From a bacterium (GTDB lineage: Bacteria > Patescibacteriota > Minisyncoccia > Minisyncoccales > PEYH01), in NCBI GenBank assembly GCA_021161645.1, contig JAGHAC010000012.1, forward strand, positions 1 through 17,256: DNA of 17,256 bases. Direction: 5' to 3'. Below, one piece after another: positions 7,732 to 14,774 of this stretch. Both the position numbers and the translations under genes were made by a program. A model generated the notes under the pieces. It saw only the letters and a list, made by a program, of their open reading frames with translations. It made no database searches and was not told the origin of the DNA. Numbering within the stretch: the first letter of the stretch is position 1; each line of letters begins with the position of its first letter.

Positions 7732-8175
7732 ATGAGAAAAAAAGAACGAGAGCAAGAAATCAGCGAAGAACTGGAAAAATTGGTTGAAGAATATCGTCGA
7801 ACAAGAGAAATAGCACGAAAAGCAGAGCAAAAGGCAAGTAGAGTGCATCGAAGAATTGTAGCTATTATCACAAATCCGCAGGTTAACCAAGGCACAGAAA
7901 ATCGTCCCTGGTATGATACTCAACGTTTTACTATTGAATTATTTCCTTATAGAACAGCGAGGGCAACTCCTTCAGAAGTTATTGCCTGGGTTAGAACAAC
8001 TTTTAGTAGCCAAAAAGAAAGAAAGGAACTGTTGGATACAATTTTTCCTAACAGGATTCGACTAGAAGGACTGAAAAGCGCAGAGAAAAAAGGCAGGAAT
8101 CTTCCCGCCCTTTTTGAAAAAGTAGAAATTAGTACAACTTGGCGAATAAGATTAAGAGAAAAGGAGGGTCGATGA
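7732..8175 (+). CDS. Small basic protein of unknown function with N-terminal coiled coil
   Basis: 147 residues; I do not recognise the family. Residues about 1-45 are dense in Glu, Lys and Arg with heptad-like spacing, probably a long helix or coiled coil. The central part (NRPWYDTQRFTIELFPY, 57-73) looks like beta structure; ATPSEVIAWVRTTF (78-91) looks helical. The C-terminus is very basic. No signal peptide, membrane segment, Cys pair or catalytic motif is seen. The net charge would suit nucleic-acid or ribosome association, but that is only inference. It is the first gene of a unit with its own promoter and strong Shine-Dalgarno, and its stop overlaps the next start by four bases (ATGA), so the two products are probably made in linked amounts. 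Confidence 0.8.
   Translation: MRKKEREQEISEELEKLVEEYRRTREIARKAEQKASRVHRRIVAIITNPQVNQGTENRPWYDTQRFTIELFPYRTARATPSEVIAWVRTTFSSQKERKELLDTIFPNRIRLEGLKSAEKKGRNLPALFEKVEISTTWRIRLREKEGR
8161..8167 (+). promoter_or_regulatory. Near-perfect Shine-Dalgarno for the gene at 8172
   Basis: AAGGAGG lies 4 nt before the ATG at 8172, inside the 3' end of the preceding gene. It fixes the start at 8172 rather than at an upstream in-frame TTG (8139). Confidence 0.8.
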
Positions 8176-8456
8176 AATTAGAGGTGATTGGTCCCAAAGA
8201 TGATAATATAGTTGAAGTACGTGTCGCACCAGGCGAAGGTCCGGGGTTTTTTATGCAATTTATAAAATTGCCCGAAGATAAAAGTCCTAGGCTGATAGCT
8301 ATTGGAAGATACGATAAGACGAGATTATACGGAGAACTTTTGAATCCTCCACCAGCCCTTCTTTCTCGATCCAAAAAACTTGCCGCAAAACGATTTCAAA
8401 AAACATCTCGCTCTTATCATAAGCATATTACCGGAGAACAGTTGCCGCTCCTTTAA
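8172..8456 (+). CDS. Small protein of unknown function, coupled to upstream gene
   Basis: 94 residues from the ATG chosen by the AAGGAGG site and the ATGA overlap with the preceding stop. No family is recognised. Residues 1-55 (MKLEVIGPKDDNIVEVRV, then FFMQFIKLPED and LIAIGRYD) read as a small beta-rich domain with a Gly/Pro-rich turn (APGEGPG, 19-25). The tail from about 65 is rich in Lys, Arg, Ser and His and is probably positively charged. There is no membrane segment or signal peptide. It may act with its partner, as a complex or an antagonistic pair, but nothing in the sequence shows which. The last codons and the TAA lie inside the following terminator hairpin. Confidence 0.78.
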   Translation: MKLEVIGPKDDNIVEVRVAPGEGPGFFMQFIKLPEDKSPRLIAIGRYDKTRLYGELLNPPPALLSRSKKLAAKRFQKTSRSYHKHITGEQLPLL

Positions 8457-8474
8457 GGGAGCGGCTTTAATTTT
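8444..8474 (+). terminator. Rho-independent terminator overlapping the stop codon
   Basis: An 8-bp perfect stem GCCGCTCC (8444-8451) / GGAGCGGC (8458-8465) has a 6-nt loop that contains most of the TAA stop (8454-8456), followed by TTTAATTTT. It closes the two-gene unit. A ribosome at the stop codon would cover the left arm, so translation could interfere with termination. Confidence 0.85.
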
Positions 8475-8526
8475 AAAAACTTTTATGATAAGATAAAACA
8501 ATTATCAACTCTTTAAATCATTATTT

Positions 8527-8826
8527 ATGAGTTATTATTTTGCTATTTTGGTCGCCGGTTTTGGCGGAGGAACAATAAGAGGGTTAATAGGGTACCTTAA
8601 GCATCAGTTTTCTTATAAAAATGTTGGTTTTAATATCTTTTATTTTCTCGCCGTTGTTTTTATTTCAGGAGTGGTTGGAATATTGTGTGCTGCAGCAATT
8701 AAAGAATTGGGATTAACAATTAAGGGAGTTGAATATTTTTCACCGGCTTTAGCTTTTGTAGTAGGTTATGCCGGCGGCGATTTCCTAGAAGGTGTTTATA
8801 AAATTATTATTAAAAAAATAAAATGA
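8527..8826 (+). CDS. Small three-helix membrane protein, holin-like size
   Basis: 99 residues with three hydrophobic stretches (about 3-23, 34-58, 70-90), glycine-rich helices (GFGGGTIRGLIGYL; VVGYAGGDFLEGV) and a basic tail KIIIKKIK. The layout, with small-residue-rich helices and an acidic GGDFLEG near the third helix, recalls small phage holin-type proteins, but I cannot place it in a family. The stop overlaps the start of the next gene by four bases (ATGA at 8823-8826), so it is translationally coupled to a PD-(D/E)XK nuclease. No Shine-Dalgarno is visible before the ATG. Membrane location is well supported; the role is unknown. Confidence 0.75.
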   Translation: MSYYFAILVAGFGGGTIRGLIGYLKHQFSYKNVGFNIFYFLAVVFISGVVGILCAAAIKELGLTIKGVEYFSPALAFVVGYAGGDFLEGVYKIIIKKIK

Positions 8827-9599
8827 ATAATTGGCTTTCCTTAGAAGAATTTAAAAGAAAATATGGTCATATGGTTGGGGATTTATGGGTACCGCGGGTA
8901 ACCGCTATTACTGAGATCGTTGCAAAACCTGGACTTCTAAGGTACTACGCTGCTCAGGAAAATTTTGCCGCTGCCCAGAGAAAACTTAGAAATTCAGCTA
9001 ATTGGGGCACCCTAACCCACCAAACAATTGAAGAAATTTTAAAAGGAAAGAAACCCGAAATCCATCCAAAAATTTTGCCCTCAATTGAAGCCTTTTTAGA
9101 ATGGAAATCTCAACATCAAATTATAGTGTTAGACCCGGAACGCGATATTGAAAAATTTGTTTTTCATCCCGAACAATTATATGCGGGTAGAATGGATGCT
9201 CTGGTAGAAATTGACGGGGTTTTGGGAATATTAGACATAAAAACAGGCACAGGAATTTGGGAAGAATATTTTCTTCAAACTGCGGCTTACTTGGAAGCCT
9301 ACAACAATATCGTTCCTGAAAAAGAAAAAGCAAAAACAAGATGGATTGTAAGAGTAGATCAATATCAGGAATGCTCAATTTGCGGAGCGAAAAAGAGAGA
9401 GAAAAGTGGAGAAGGAGTTATTAAGGGAGGAAACCCTTTTTGCCAGCATCATTTTGGCGAGCCTAAAGGATTTGTAGAATTCAAAGAACTGCCTGATTCT
9501 GAAAACGATATCTCCGCCTTTTTGCACGCAAAAAATCTTTGGGAATGGTATCATAGAGAATATTTGAAACAAATTAAAAACTATCCAAAATTTAAGTAA
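8823..9599 (+). CDS. PD-(D/E)XK nuclease with C-terminal zinc-finger-like insert
   Basis: 258 residues. The nuclease core is clear: GTLTHQTIEE (62-71) with His66, GRMDAL with Asp125, LDIKTG with Asp138 and Lys140, and the helix LQTAAYLEAY (151-160) with Gln152 and Tyr156. This is the RecB/Cas4/phage-exonuclease arrangement, requiring divalent metal. After the core, Cys184 and Cys187 (CSIC) and Cys207 with His209/His210 (CQHH) could bind zinc. The four-Cys iron-sulfur staple of Cas4 and AddB is absent. The protein lacks any helicase, and no cas1/cas2 are nearby, so a CRISPR role is unlikely. A single-strand or recombination-linked exonuclease is the likeliest role. It starts within the stop of the membrane-protein gene, and the HD gene follows after 22 nt. 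Confidence 0.83.
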   Translation: MNNWLSLEEFKRKYGHMVGDLWVPRVTAITEIVAKPGLLRYYAAQENFAAAQRKLRNSANWGTLTHQTIEEILKGKKPEIHPKILPSIEAFLEWKSQHQIIVLDPERDIEKFVFHPEQLYAGRMDALVEIDGVLGILDIKTGTGIWEEYFLQTAAYLEAYNNIVPEKEKAKTRWIVRVDQYQECSICGAKKREKSGEGVIKGGNPFCQHHFGEPKGFVEFKELPDSENDISAFLHAKNLWEWYHREYLKQIKNYPKFK

Positions 9600-9621
9600 C
9601 AAAATTCAAAGCTAAAAAATT

Positions 9622-10176
9622 ATGACAAAAGAAGAGGCGATAAATTTTTTAAAAGAAAACATCCAAGCTCAAAATCTTATTAAACATTCTTTGGCTGTTG
9701 GGGCAATAATGAAATCTTTAGCAGAAAGATTTGGCGAAAACTCAGAAAAATGGGAAACCTGTGGACTTTTACATGATATCGATTACGAAAAAACAAAAAA
9801 TGAACCTGAAAAACATTCTTTAGTTGGAGCAGAAATGCTCAAAGAAAAAGGATTAGACGAAGAAATTGTTGAAGCGGTAAAAGCCCATAACGAAATACAC
9901 AAAATTAAACCGGAAACCCTGATGGCAAAAGCTTTATATGTTTGCGATCCTTTATCAGGCTTAATTGTTGCGGCAACTTTGGTTTTACCCTCTAGAAAAC
10001 TAAAAGATCTTACGGTGCAAAATGTATTAAATAGATTTAAAGAAAATTCTTTTGCGAGAGGAGCAAACAGGGAAATTATTAAAAAGTGCCAAGATTATTT
10101 AAATCTTTCGTTAGAAGAATTTATTGAAATTGCTCTGAAGGCAATGCAGGGAATCGCAGAAGAGTTGGGATTGTAA
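9622..10176 (+). CDS. HD-domain metal-dependent hydrolase
   Basis: 184 residues forming a compact HD domain. Probable metal ligands are His22 (KHSLAV), His51-Asp52 (LLHDIDY), His65 (EKHSLVGAEML), His89 (AHNE) and Asp109 (YVCDPLSG). The extra histidines suggest a binuclear site. HD proteins of this kind act as phosphohydrolases on nucleotides or related compounds; the substrate here is unknown. There is no regulatory or RNA-binding domain and no membrane segment. The C-terminal part (about 125-184) is helical. It is 22 nt downstream of the nuclease gene and likely in the same transcript. It has no Shine-Dalgarno. Similar HDIG proteins are widely annotated only as HD family hydrolases. Confidence 0.85.
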   Translation: MTKEEAINFLKENIQAQNLIKHSLAVGAIMKSLAERFGENSEKWETCGLLHDIDYEKTKNEPEKHSLVGAEMLKEKGLDEEIVEAVKAHNEIHKIKPETLMAKALYVCDPLSGLIVAATLVLPSRKLKDLTVQNVLNRFKENSFARGANREIIKKCQDYLNLSLEEFIEIALKAMQGIAEELGL

Positions 10177-10178
10177 TT

Positions 10179-10330
10179 AAAACTCAAAACGCAAAAGTCA
10201 AAAGTCAAAACCACAGCCTAAAAGTTAAAAGTTCAAAAACTAAAATGAAAAATAGAGGTTACCATCTAATACTAAAATTAAATTTTGCGTTTTGAACTGT
10301 GGTTTTGCGTTTTGAGATTTGACTTTTGAC
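10179..10330. repeat. Inverted arrays of A4-N3 heptamers between the HD gene and endoQ
   Basis: The left array (10179-10216) is four exact 7-mers, each AAAA plus a triplet (CTC, CGC, GTC, GTC), ending in AAAACCACAG. Two further AAAAGTT units lie at 10220-10233. The right array (10283-10330) carries the same units on the other strand, including CTGTGGTTTT (10297-10306), which is the exact complement of 10207-10216. The arms could form a long imperfect hairpin with an 80-nt loop. No gene lies here and I see no convincing promoter. It may act as a transcription boundary or an mRNA end structure; that is inference. Confidence 0.75.
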
Positions 10331-10338
10331 TTAAGTTT

Positions 10339-11589
10339 ATGAAATTCCTCGCCGATTTTCATATCCATTCAAAATACTCCCGGGCAACATCATCTCAATC
10401 CGACTTAGAACATTACGCCGAAAAGGCAGAAGAAAAGGGAATAGATGTAATTGGAACCGGAGACTTTACTCATCCTCAATGGTTATCTGAAATTAAAAAT
10501 AAGCTAGAGCCCGCAGAGCCGGGGCTTTTTAAATTAAAAAATTCAGAAAACAAAACAAGGTTTATCTTGACGAGTGAAATAAGTTGTATTTATTCCAAAA
10601 ACGGTGCGGTAAGAAAAATTCATCTTTTAGTTTTGGCTCCGTCAACCGATGTTGTTGAAAAAATCAATGTTCAGCTTGGCTGGATTGGAAATTTAAAATC
10701 AGACGGCAGACCGATTTTAGGATTAGACGCAAAAGAGCTTGTTAAGATTATTTTGAATATTTCGCACGATACAATGATAATCCCTGCGCACATTTGGACA
10801 CCATGGTTTTCTCTGTTTGGATCCCGCTCTGGCTTTGATTCACTTGAAGAATGTTTTGAAGAGTATACAAAATACATTTATGCTGCCGAAACCGGATTAA
10901 GCGCTGATCCAAAAATGTGCTGGCGTGTTTCTGATCTAGATAAACTAACTCTGGTAAGTAACTCCGATGCTCATTCGCCAGAGAAATTGGGAAGAGAGGC
11001 AAATGTCTTTGACACAGAATTAAACTATCATTCAATTATTAAAGCAATAAAAAATAAAGACAAGACAAAGTTTTTATACACTATCGAATTCTATCCAGAA
11101 GAAGGAAAATATCATTATGACGGTCATCGAAACTGCAACATCTCTTTCTCACCCAAAGAATCAAAAAAATATAATAATATTTGTCCGGTTTGCGGAAAAC
11201 CTCTTACTTTAGGAGTGTTACACCGAGTAGAGGAACTTGCCGACAGAGAAGAGGGATTTATCCCACCAGATGCCATTCCTTATAAAAGTTTAATACCTCT
11301 CAAAGAAATCATTGCTGAGGCGCTCTCGTGCGGCACCACCACCAAAGAAGTAGAAAAGGAATATAAAAAATTGATTAACCATTTTAAAAATGAATTCGAT
11401 GTTCTTTTAAATGTTTCCTTTCAAGATCTTAAAAGTACTACCTTGACGGAAATAGCCCAAGGAATTATTAAGGCACGAAACGGAGAAGTATATATAGAAC
11501 CGGGATATGATGGAGTTTTTGGCAAAATTAGAATTTTCTCTTCTCAAGAAAAACAAAAAGCTCCGGGGCAGACAACGCTCTTTGGCTAA
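10339..11589 (+). CDS. endoQ: Endonuclease Q, PHP-domain DNA repair nuclease
   Basis: 416 residues. The N-terminal PHP domain carries ADFHIHSKYSRA (5-16) with His8 and His10, GTGDFTHP (39-46), TSEISCIYSK (78-87), HLLVLAP (95-101), IIPAHIWTPWFSLFGS (147-162) and SNSDAHSPEKLGREANVFD (207-225). The second part has a zinc site with Cys266, Cys282 and Cys285 (CPVCGKPLTLGV) and HRVEELADRE. This order matches EndoQ, which nicks 5' of deaminated bases (uracil, hypoxanthine, xanthine) and abasic sites, best known from Thermococcales and some bacteria. The protein ends in QTTLFG, which fits a sliding-clamp-binding pentapeptide (411-415). It heads a tightly spaced plus-strand run; FtsZ follows after 41 nt. 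ATG 10339 gives the expected N-terminus; no Shine-Dalgarno is seen. Confidence 0.9.
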   Translation: MKFLADFHIHSKYSRATSSQSDLEHYAEKAEEKGIDVIGTGDFTHPQWLSEIKNKLEPAEPGLFKLKNSENKTRFILTSEISCIYSKNGAVRKIHLLVLAPSTDVVEKINVQLGWIGNLKSDGRPILGLDAKELVKIILNISHDTMIIPAHIWTPWFSLFGSRSGFDSLEECFEEYTKYIYAAETGLSADPKMCWRVSDLDKLTLVSNSDAHSPEKLGREANVFDTELNYHSIIKAIKNKDKTKFLYTIEFYPEEGKYHYDGHRNCNISFSPKESKKYNNICPVCGKPLTLGVLHRVEELADREEGFIPPDAIPYKSLIPLKEIIAEALSCGTTTKEVEKEYKKLINHFKNEFDVLLNVSFQDLKSTTLTEIAQGIIKARNGEVYIEPGYDGVFGKIRIFSSQEKQKAPGQTTLFG

Positions 11590-11630
11590 ATTCGTTTGAC
11601 CAAACAGCAATTAAGTTCTAAAATATCATA

Positions 11631-12881
11631 ATGAAAAAAGAGGGCAAAAAAAATATAGACAACTCTTCAAAATTTACAAAGCTTCAGCCTCCAAAAATAA
11701 AAATATTAGGGGTTGGCGGAGGAGGATCTTCAATTGTCGAGGAGATATCAAAAATTATTAAAAGAGAACGACCTCCCTTTCTTTCAAAAATTGAATTTCT
11801 TGCCGCTAATGTAGATTTGCAAGCAATTAATTCTCTGAAAAGAAATCTAAAAACAATTTATTTTGGCGAGGAAGTAACTTTTGGGTTAGGGTGCGGAATG
11901 AATATCAACTTAGGAAAAGAAGCTGCTCTGAAATCCAAAGAAAAATTTGAAAAAGAATTTAAAAAAACAGATTTTTGTATTCTTATATCTTCTTTGGGCG
12001 GAGGAACCGGATCTGGCGCCTCCCCGGTTATTGCTCAAATTCTTCATCAGCTTAAAATTCCAACACTGGGAATTTTTACCCTTCCGTTTAAATTTGAAGG
12101 CACAAAAAGATTAGAAATAGCAAAAAATTCGCTTAAAGCGGTAGCTCCGTTTTTGAACGGATATGCTGTTATTCCTAATCAAAAAGTTTTTAGTATTGTC
12201 AAACCACAAACCAGCCTTCAGGGTTCACTGTCTCTTATTAATAAATTTCTAGCAGAAATTATAAGAAGCTTACTAGAAACAATTTATCTTCCAGGGTTTA
12301 TCAATATTGATTTTGCCGACATTAAATCTATTCTCAATCAAAAAGGAGAAAAAGTATATCTTGCCACCGCTACAGTCAGGGGAAAAAACAAAAAAGAGAA
12401 AGTTGTCAAAGAAATATTTAAAAATCCGCTTTTTTCTCATAAAGAGCTGATTTTTGAAAAGATTATTCTCAATGTTATGCCCTCAAACGATGTATCTATG
12501 AAAGAACTTGAGGAAATTTGTGAGGAAATTTATAAAAGAAATCCTAATGCAAAAATTATTTTTGGGATATCTAAAAACTTGTCTCAACATAATATTCTTA
12601 AAATTCTGCTTTTGGCGGTGTTAAAAAAGCCTTCTGTATCAAAACCAATAAAAAGAAAAATTAAAAAAGAGAAGGCAAAAAAAACAGAAATAAAAAAAGA
12701 AAAGTCAAAGGAAAATCAGGAAAAAAGAAAAAAAATTTCCAGAAAAAAGCCAAGAAAAAAAGGAATAACCAGAAGAAACGCTCTAGATATTCACCAACTT
12801 TTAAAAGAAACAGAAGAAGAACTAATTGAAGAAGAAAAAAAATGGGAAGTACCAGCATTTTTAAGAAAAAAATCTTCCTAA
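11631..12881 (+). CDS. ftsZ: FtsZ-family GTPase with long basic linker
   Basis: 416 residues. The tubulin/FtsZ GTPase fold is shown by GVGGGGSS (27-34), AANVDLQAI (58-66), the tubulin signature GGGTGSG (123-129), LPFKFEGTKR (151-160) and the T7 catalytic loop NIDFADIKS (225-233). The C-terminal domain follows to about 332. A linker of some 50 residues (334-382) is almost all Lys, Glu and Arg, then the protein ends in WEVPAFLRKKSS. VPAFLR matches the conserved FtsZ C-terminal peptide that binds FtsA, ZipA or SepF-type anchors. So this is probably the Z-ring protein, although it diverges at IPNQ (usually IPND) and within the C-terminal domain. It could be a paralogue if a more typical FtsZ exists elsewhere. 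No ftsA is adjacent; galU follows after 16 nt. Confidence 0.87.
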   Translation: MKKEGKKNIDNSSKFTKLQPPKIKILGVGGGGSSIVEEISKIIKRERPPFLSKIEFLAANVDLQAINSLKRNLKTIYFGEEVTFGLGCGMNINLGKEAALKSKEKFEKEFKKTDFCILISSLGGGTGSGASPVIAQILHQLKIPTLGIFTLPFKFEGTKRLEIAKNSLKAVAPFLNGYAVIPNQKVFSIVKPQTSLQGSLSLINKFLAEIIRSLLETIYLPGFINIDFADIKSILNQKGEKVYLATATVRGKNKKEKVVKEIFKNPLFSHKELIFEKIILNVMPSNDVSMKELEEICEEIYKRNPNAKIIFGISKNLSQHNILKILLLAVLKKPSVSKPIKRKIKKEKAKKTEIKKEKSKENQEKRKKISRKKPRKKGITRRNALDIHQLLKETEEELIEEEKKWEVPAFLRKKSS

Positions 12882-12897
12882 TTAAAACTCATAAAGT

Positions 12898-13782
12898 ATG
12901 AATCAAGAGATTAAAAAAGCTATTATTCCAATTGCGGGATTAGGAACAAGATTTTTGCCTTTGTCTAAAGTGGTACCCAAAGAATTTTTACCGTTGGTAG
13001 ACAAACCAATCATTCTATATATTGTTGAAGAAGCACAAAAAGCAGCAATTGAAAAAATCATATTTGTAACAAGCCCAAAGAAAACAGCTGTAATAGATTA
13101 TTTTAAAGAAAATGAAACCTTAGAAAAAATTCTGAAAAATCGAGGACGAAATGAGCTACTAAAAGAATTGGAAACCTTAAAACATATATACAAGAATCTA
13201 ACTTTTGATATAACAATCCAAAAACAACCCTTAGGAGACGGCCATGCCGTTCTACAAGCCTCTTCCTTTGTGAAAAAAGAACCTGTAGCAGTAATGTTTG
13301 GCGATGATATTGTAGAAAGCAAAACTCCCTGTGTAGAACAACTTATAAGATTGTATAGGACCTCCCAAAAACCTATCCTGGCTTTATATCGTGTCCCAGA
13401 AGAAAAACTCTCTTCTTATGGAGTTGTTTCTGTAGAAAAAATCGCCAACAGAGTTTTTAAGATAAAGAAGATTGTAGAAAAACCATCTCCGGATAAAGCT
13501 CCTTCTAATTTAGCCATTATTGGAAAGTATATTCTAACACCCGAAGTTTTTGATTATCTTAAACAGGCAAAACCAAATAAAAAAGGAGAAATTGTTCTTG
13601 CAGAAACATTACAAAAAATGATAGATGAAGGAAAAAACATTTATGGATATGAAATAGAAGGAAAATGGCTTGAATGCGGCAATAAAATGGAATGGTTAAA
13701 AACTCATATTTATTTAAGTTTAAAAGATTCTCGTTTTGGTTCAGATCTCAAAAAATTTGTTAAGGAAAATAAATTAATATAA
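12898..13782 (+). CDS. galU: UTP-glucose-1-phosphate uridylyltransferase
   Basis: 294 residues, close to the usual 290-305. It makes UDP-glucose from glucose-1-phosphate and UTP, feeding cell-surface glycan synthesis. The nucleotide-binding start is IPIAGLGTRFLPLSKVVPKEFLPLVDKP (from residue 10), with catalytic-loop Lys28. Other family marks: QPLGDGHAVL (110-119), VMFGDDIV with metal-binding Asp136 region (132-139), LSSYGVVSVE (171-180), KKIVEKPSP (190-198) and GKYILTPEVFD (209-219). Near the end GKWLECGNK replaces the more usual RYDCG motif, an Asp-to-Glu change. It is 16 nt after the FtsZ gene and 5 nt before trxB, so very likely cotranscribed with both. No Shine-Dalgarno is visible. Confidence 0.92.
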   Translation: MNQEIKKAIIPIAGLGTRFLPLSKVVPKEFLPLVDKPIILYIVEEAQKAAIEKIIFVTSPKKTAVIDYFKENETLEKILKNRGRNELLKELETLKHIYKNLTFDITIQKQPLGDGHAVLQASSFVKKEPVAVMFGDDIVESKTPCVEQLIRLYRTSQKPILALYRVPEEKLSSYGVVSVEKIANRVFKIKKIVEKPSPDKAPSNLAIIGKYILTPEVFDYLKQAKPNKKGEIVLAETLQKMIDEGKNIYGYEIEGKWLECGNKMEWLKTHIYLSLKDSRFGSDLKKFVKENKLI

Positions 13783-13787
13783 ATCTT

Positions 13788-14735
13788 ATGGAAAATAATC
13801 AAATTTATGACTTAATTATTATTGGCGGAGGACCGGCAGGAATTACTGCCGGCATTTACGCTGGAAGGCAAAACCTTAAAACTCTTCTCATCACCAAAGA
13901 TTTTGGGGGGCAGCTTTCAAAAAAGACAATAGACATTGAAAACTATCCAGGATTTGAAAAAATCTCCGGGATAGATCTCGGCTCTAAATTAAGAAATCAT
14001 CTTAAAAAATTTGATGTAGAAGTAAAATTAGAAGAGGTTGTTAAACTTGAAAAAAAAGAGGATCAATTTTTAGTCCACCTGAAAGAAGGAGGAGAATTCC
14101 AATCATTAACAGTAATTATTGCTTCCGGTGCAGACCCAAGACCTCTGGAAGTCGAAGGAGAAAAAGAATTTTTAGGTAGGGGAGTTAGTTATTGCGCTGT
14201 TTGCGATGGTAATTTTTTTAAAGACAAAATTGTTGCAGTTGTTGGAGGCGGCAACGCAGGTTTTGAAACCGCGATTTTCTTATCAAAAATTGCAAAGAAA
14301 ATCTATATTTTAGAATATGGAGAAAAAGTGAAAGCCGATCAGACAAACCAAAAGATTGTAAAAAACTCGGGAAAAACAGAAATTATAGCTAATGCTCAAG
14401 TTAAAAAAATTGCAGGCGACAATGTTGTAAAATCGATTATTTACTTGGATCGCAAAACTCAGGAAGAAAAAGAATTGCAGGTTGATGGAGTTTTTATTCA
14501 AATCGGAAACCAGCCGGCGACCTCCTTTGTAAAAGATCTAGCAGATTTCAACGAGAGAGATGAAATTATTGTTGAATTTGAAACTTGTCAAACCAAAACC
14601 AAAGGTTTGTTTGCGGCAGGAGATTGCAATGCCGGACCTTTCAAACAGATAATTACTGCCTGCGGAGAAGGTGCAAAATCAGCCCTTGCCGCTTTTCAAT
14701 ATATTCAAAAATTAAAATCTCAAAAGTTAGACTAG
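13788..14735 (+). CDS. trxB: Thioredoxin reductase-like flavoprotein with altered NAD(P)H site
   Basis: 315 residues, the normal TrxB length. FAD motif GGGPAG (13-18), redox CAVC (Cys136, Cys139) in SYCAVCDGNF, second Rossmann motif GGGNAG (153-158), and the FAD-binding end LFAAGDCNAGPFKQIITACGEG (from 274) are all present. It should pass electrons through FAD to thioredoxin. The HRRxxxR segment that grips the NADPH 2'-phosphate in typical TrxB reads LEYGEKVKA here (175-183), with no arginine and an acidic residue (Glu176) at the end of the second strand. That favours NADH or another donor; this is inference. It starts 5 nt after galU; eno follows after 39 nt. Confidence 0.9.
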   Translation: MENNQIYDLIIIGGGPAGITAGIYAGRQNLKTLLITKDFGGQLSKKTIDIENYPGFEKISGIDLGSKLRNHLKKFDVEVKLEEVVKLEKKEDQFLVHLKEGGEFQSLTVIIASGADPRPLEVEGEKEFLGRGVSYCAVCDGNFFKDKIVAVVGGGNAGFETAIFLSKIAKKIYILEYGEKVKADQTNQKIVKNSGKTEIIANAQVKKIAGDNVVKSIIYLDRKTQEEKELQVDGVFIQIGNQPATSFVKDLADFNERDEIIVEFETCQTKTKGLFAAGDCNAGPFKQIITACGEGAKSALAAFQYIQKLKSQKLD

Positions 14736-14774
14736 GTTCAAGCTAGATCAAAATTTATTATCAACAATAGAAGA

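Noticed and set aside
8086..8115. Terminator-like hairpin with T tract inside the gene at 7732
   Set aside because: The stem contains an A-C mismatch and only a minimal loop, and lies within coding sequence 60 bases before the stop; likely chance, though early termination cannot be excluded.
8139..8171. Upstream TTG start for the 94-residue protein
   Set aside because: The ATG at 8172 has a near-perfect AAGGAGG site and an ATGA overlap; the TTG has neither.
10179..10330. CRISPR array
   Set aside because: Units are 7 bp and contiguous with no spacers of constant length, and no cas genes are present; the Cas4-like nuclease nearby lacks the four-Cys Fe-S motif.
12661..12858. Phe/Leu-rich minus-strand frame, seemingly a membrane protein
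   Set aside because: It is the complement of the Lys/Glu codons of the FtsZ linker (AAA/GAA giving TTT/TTC).
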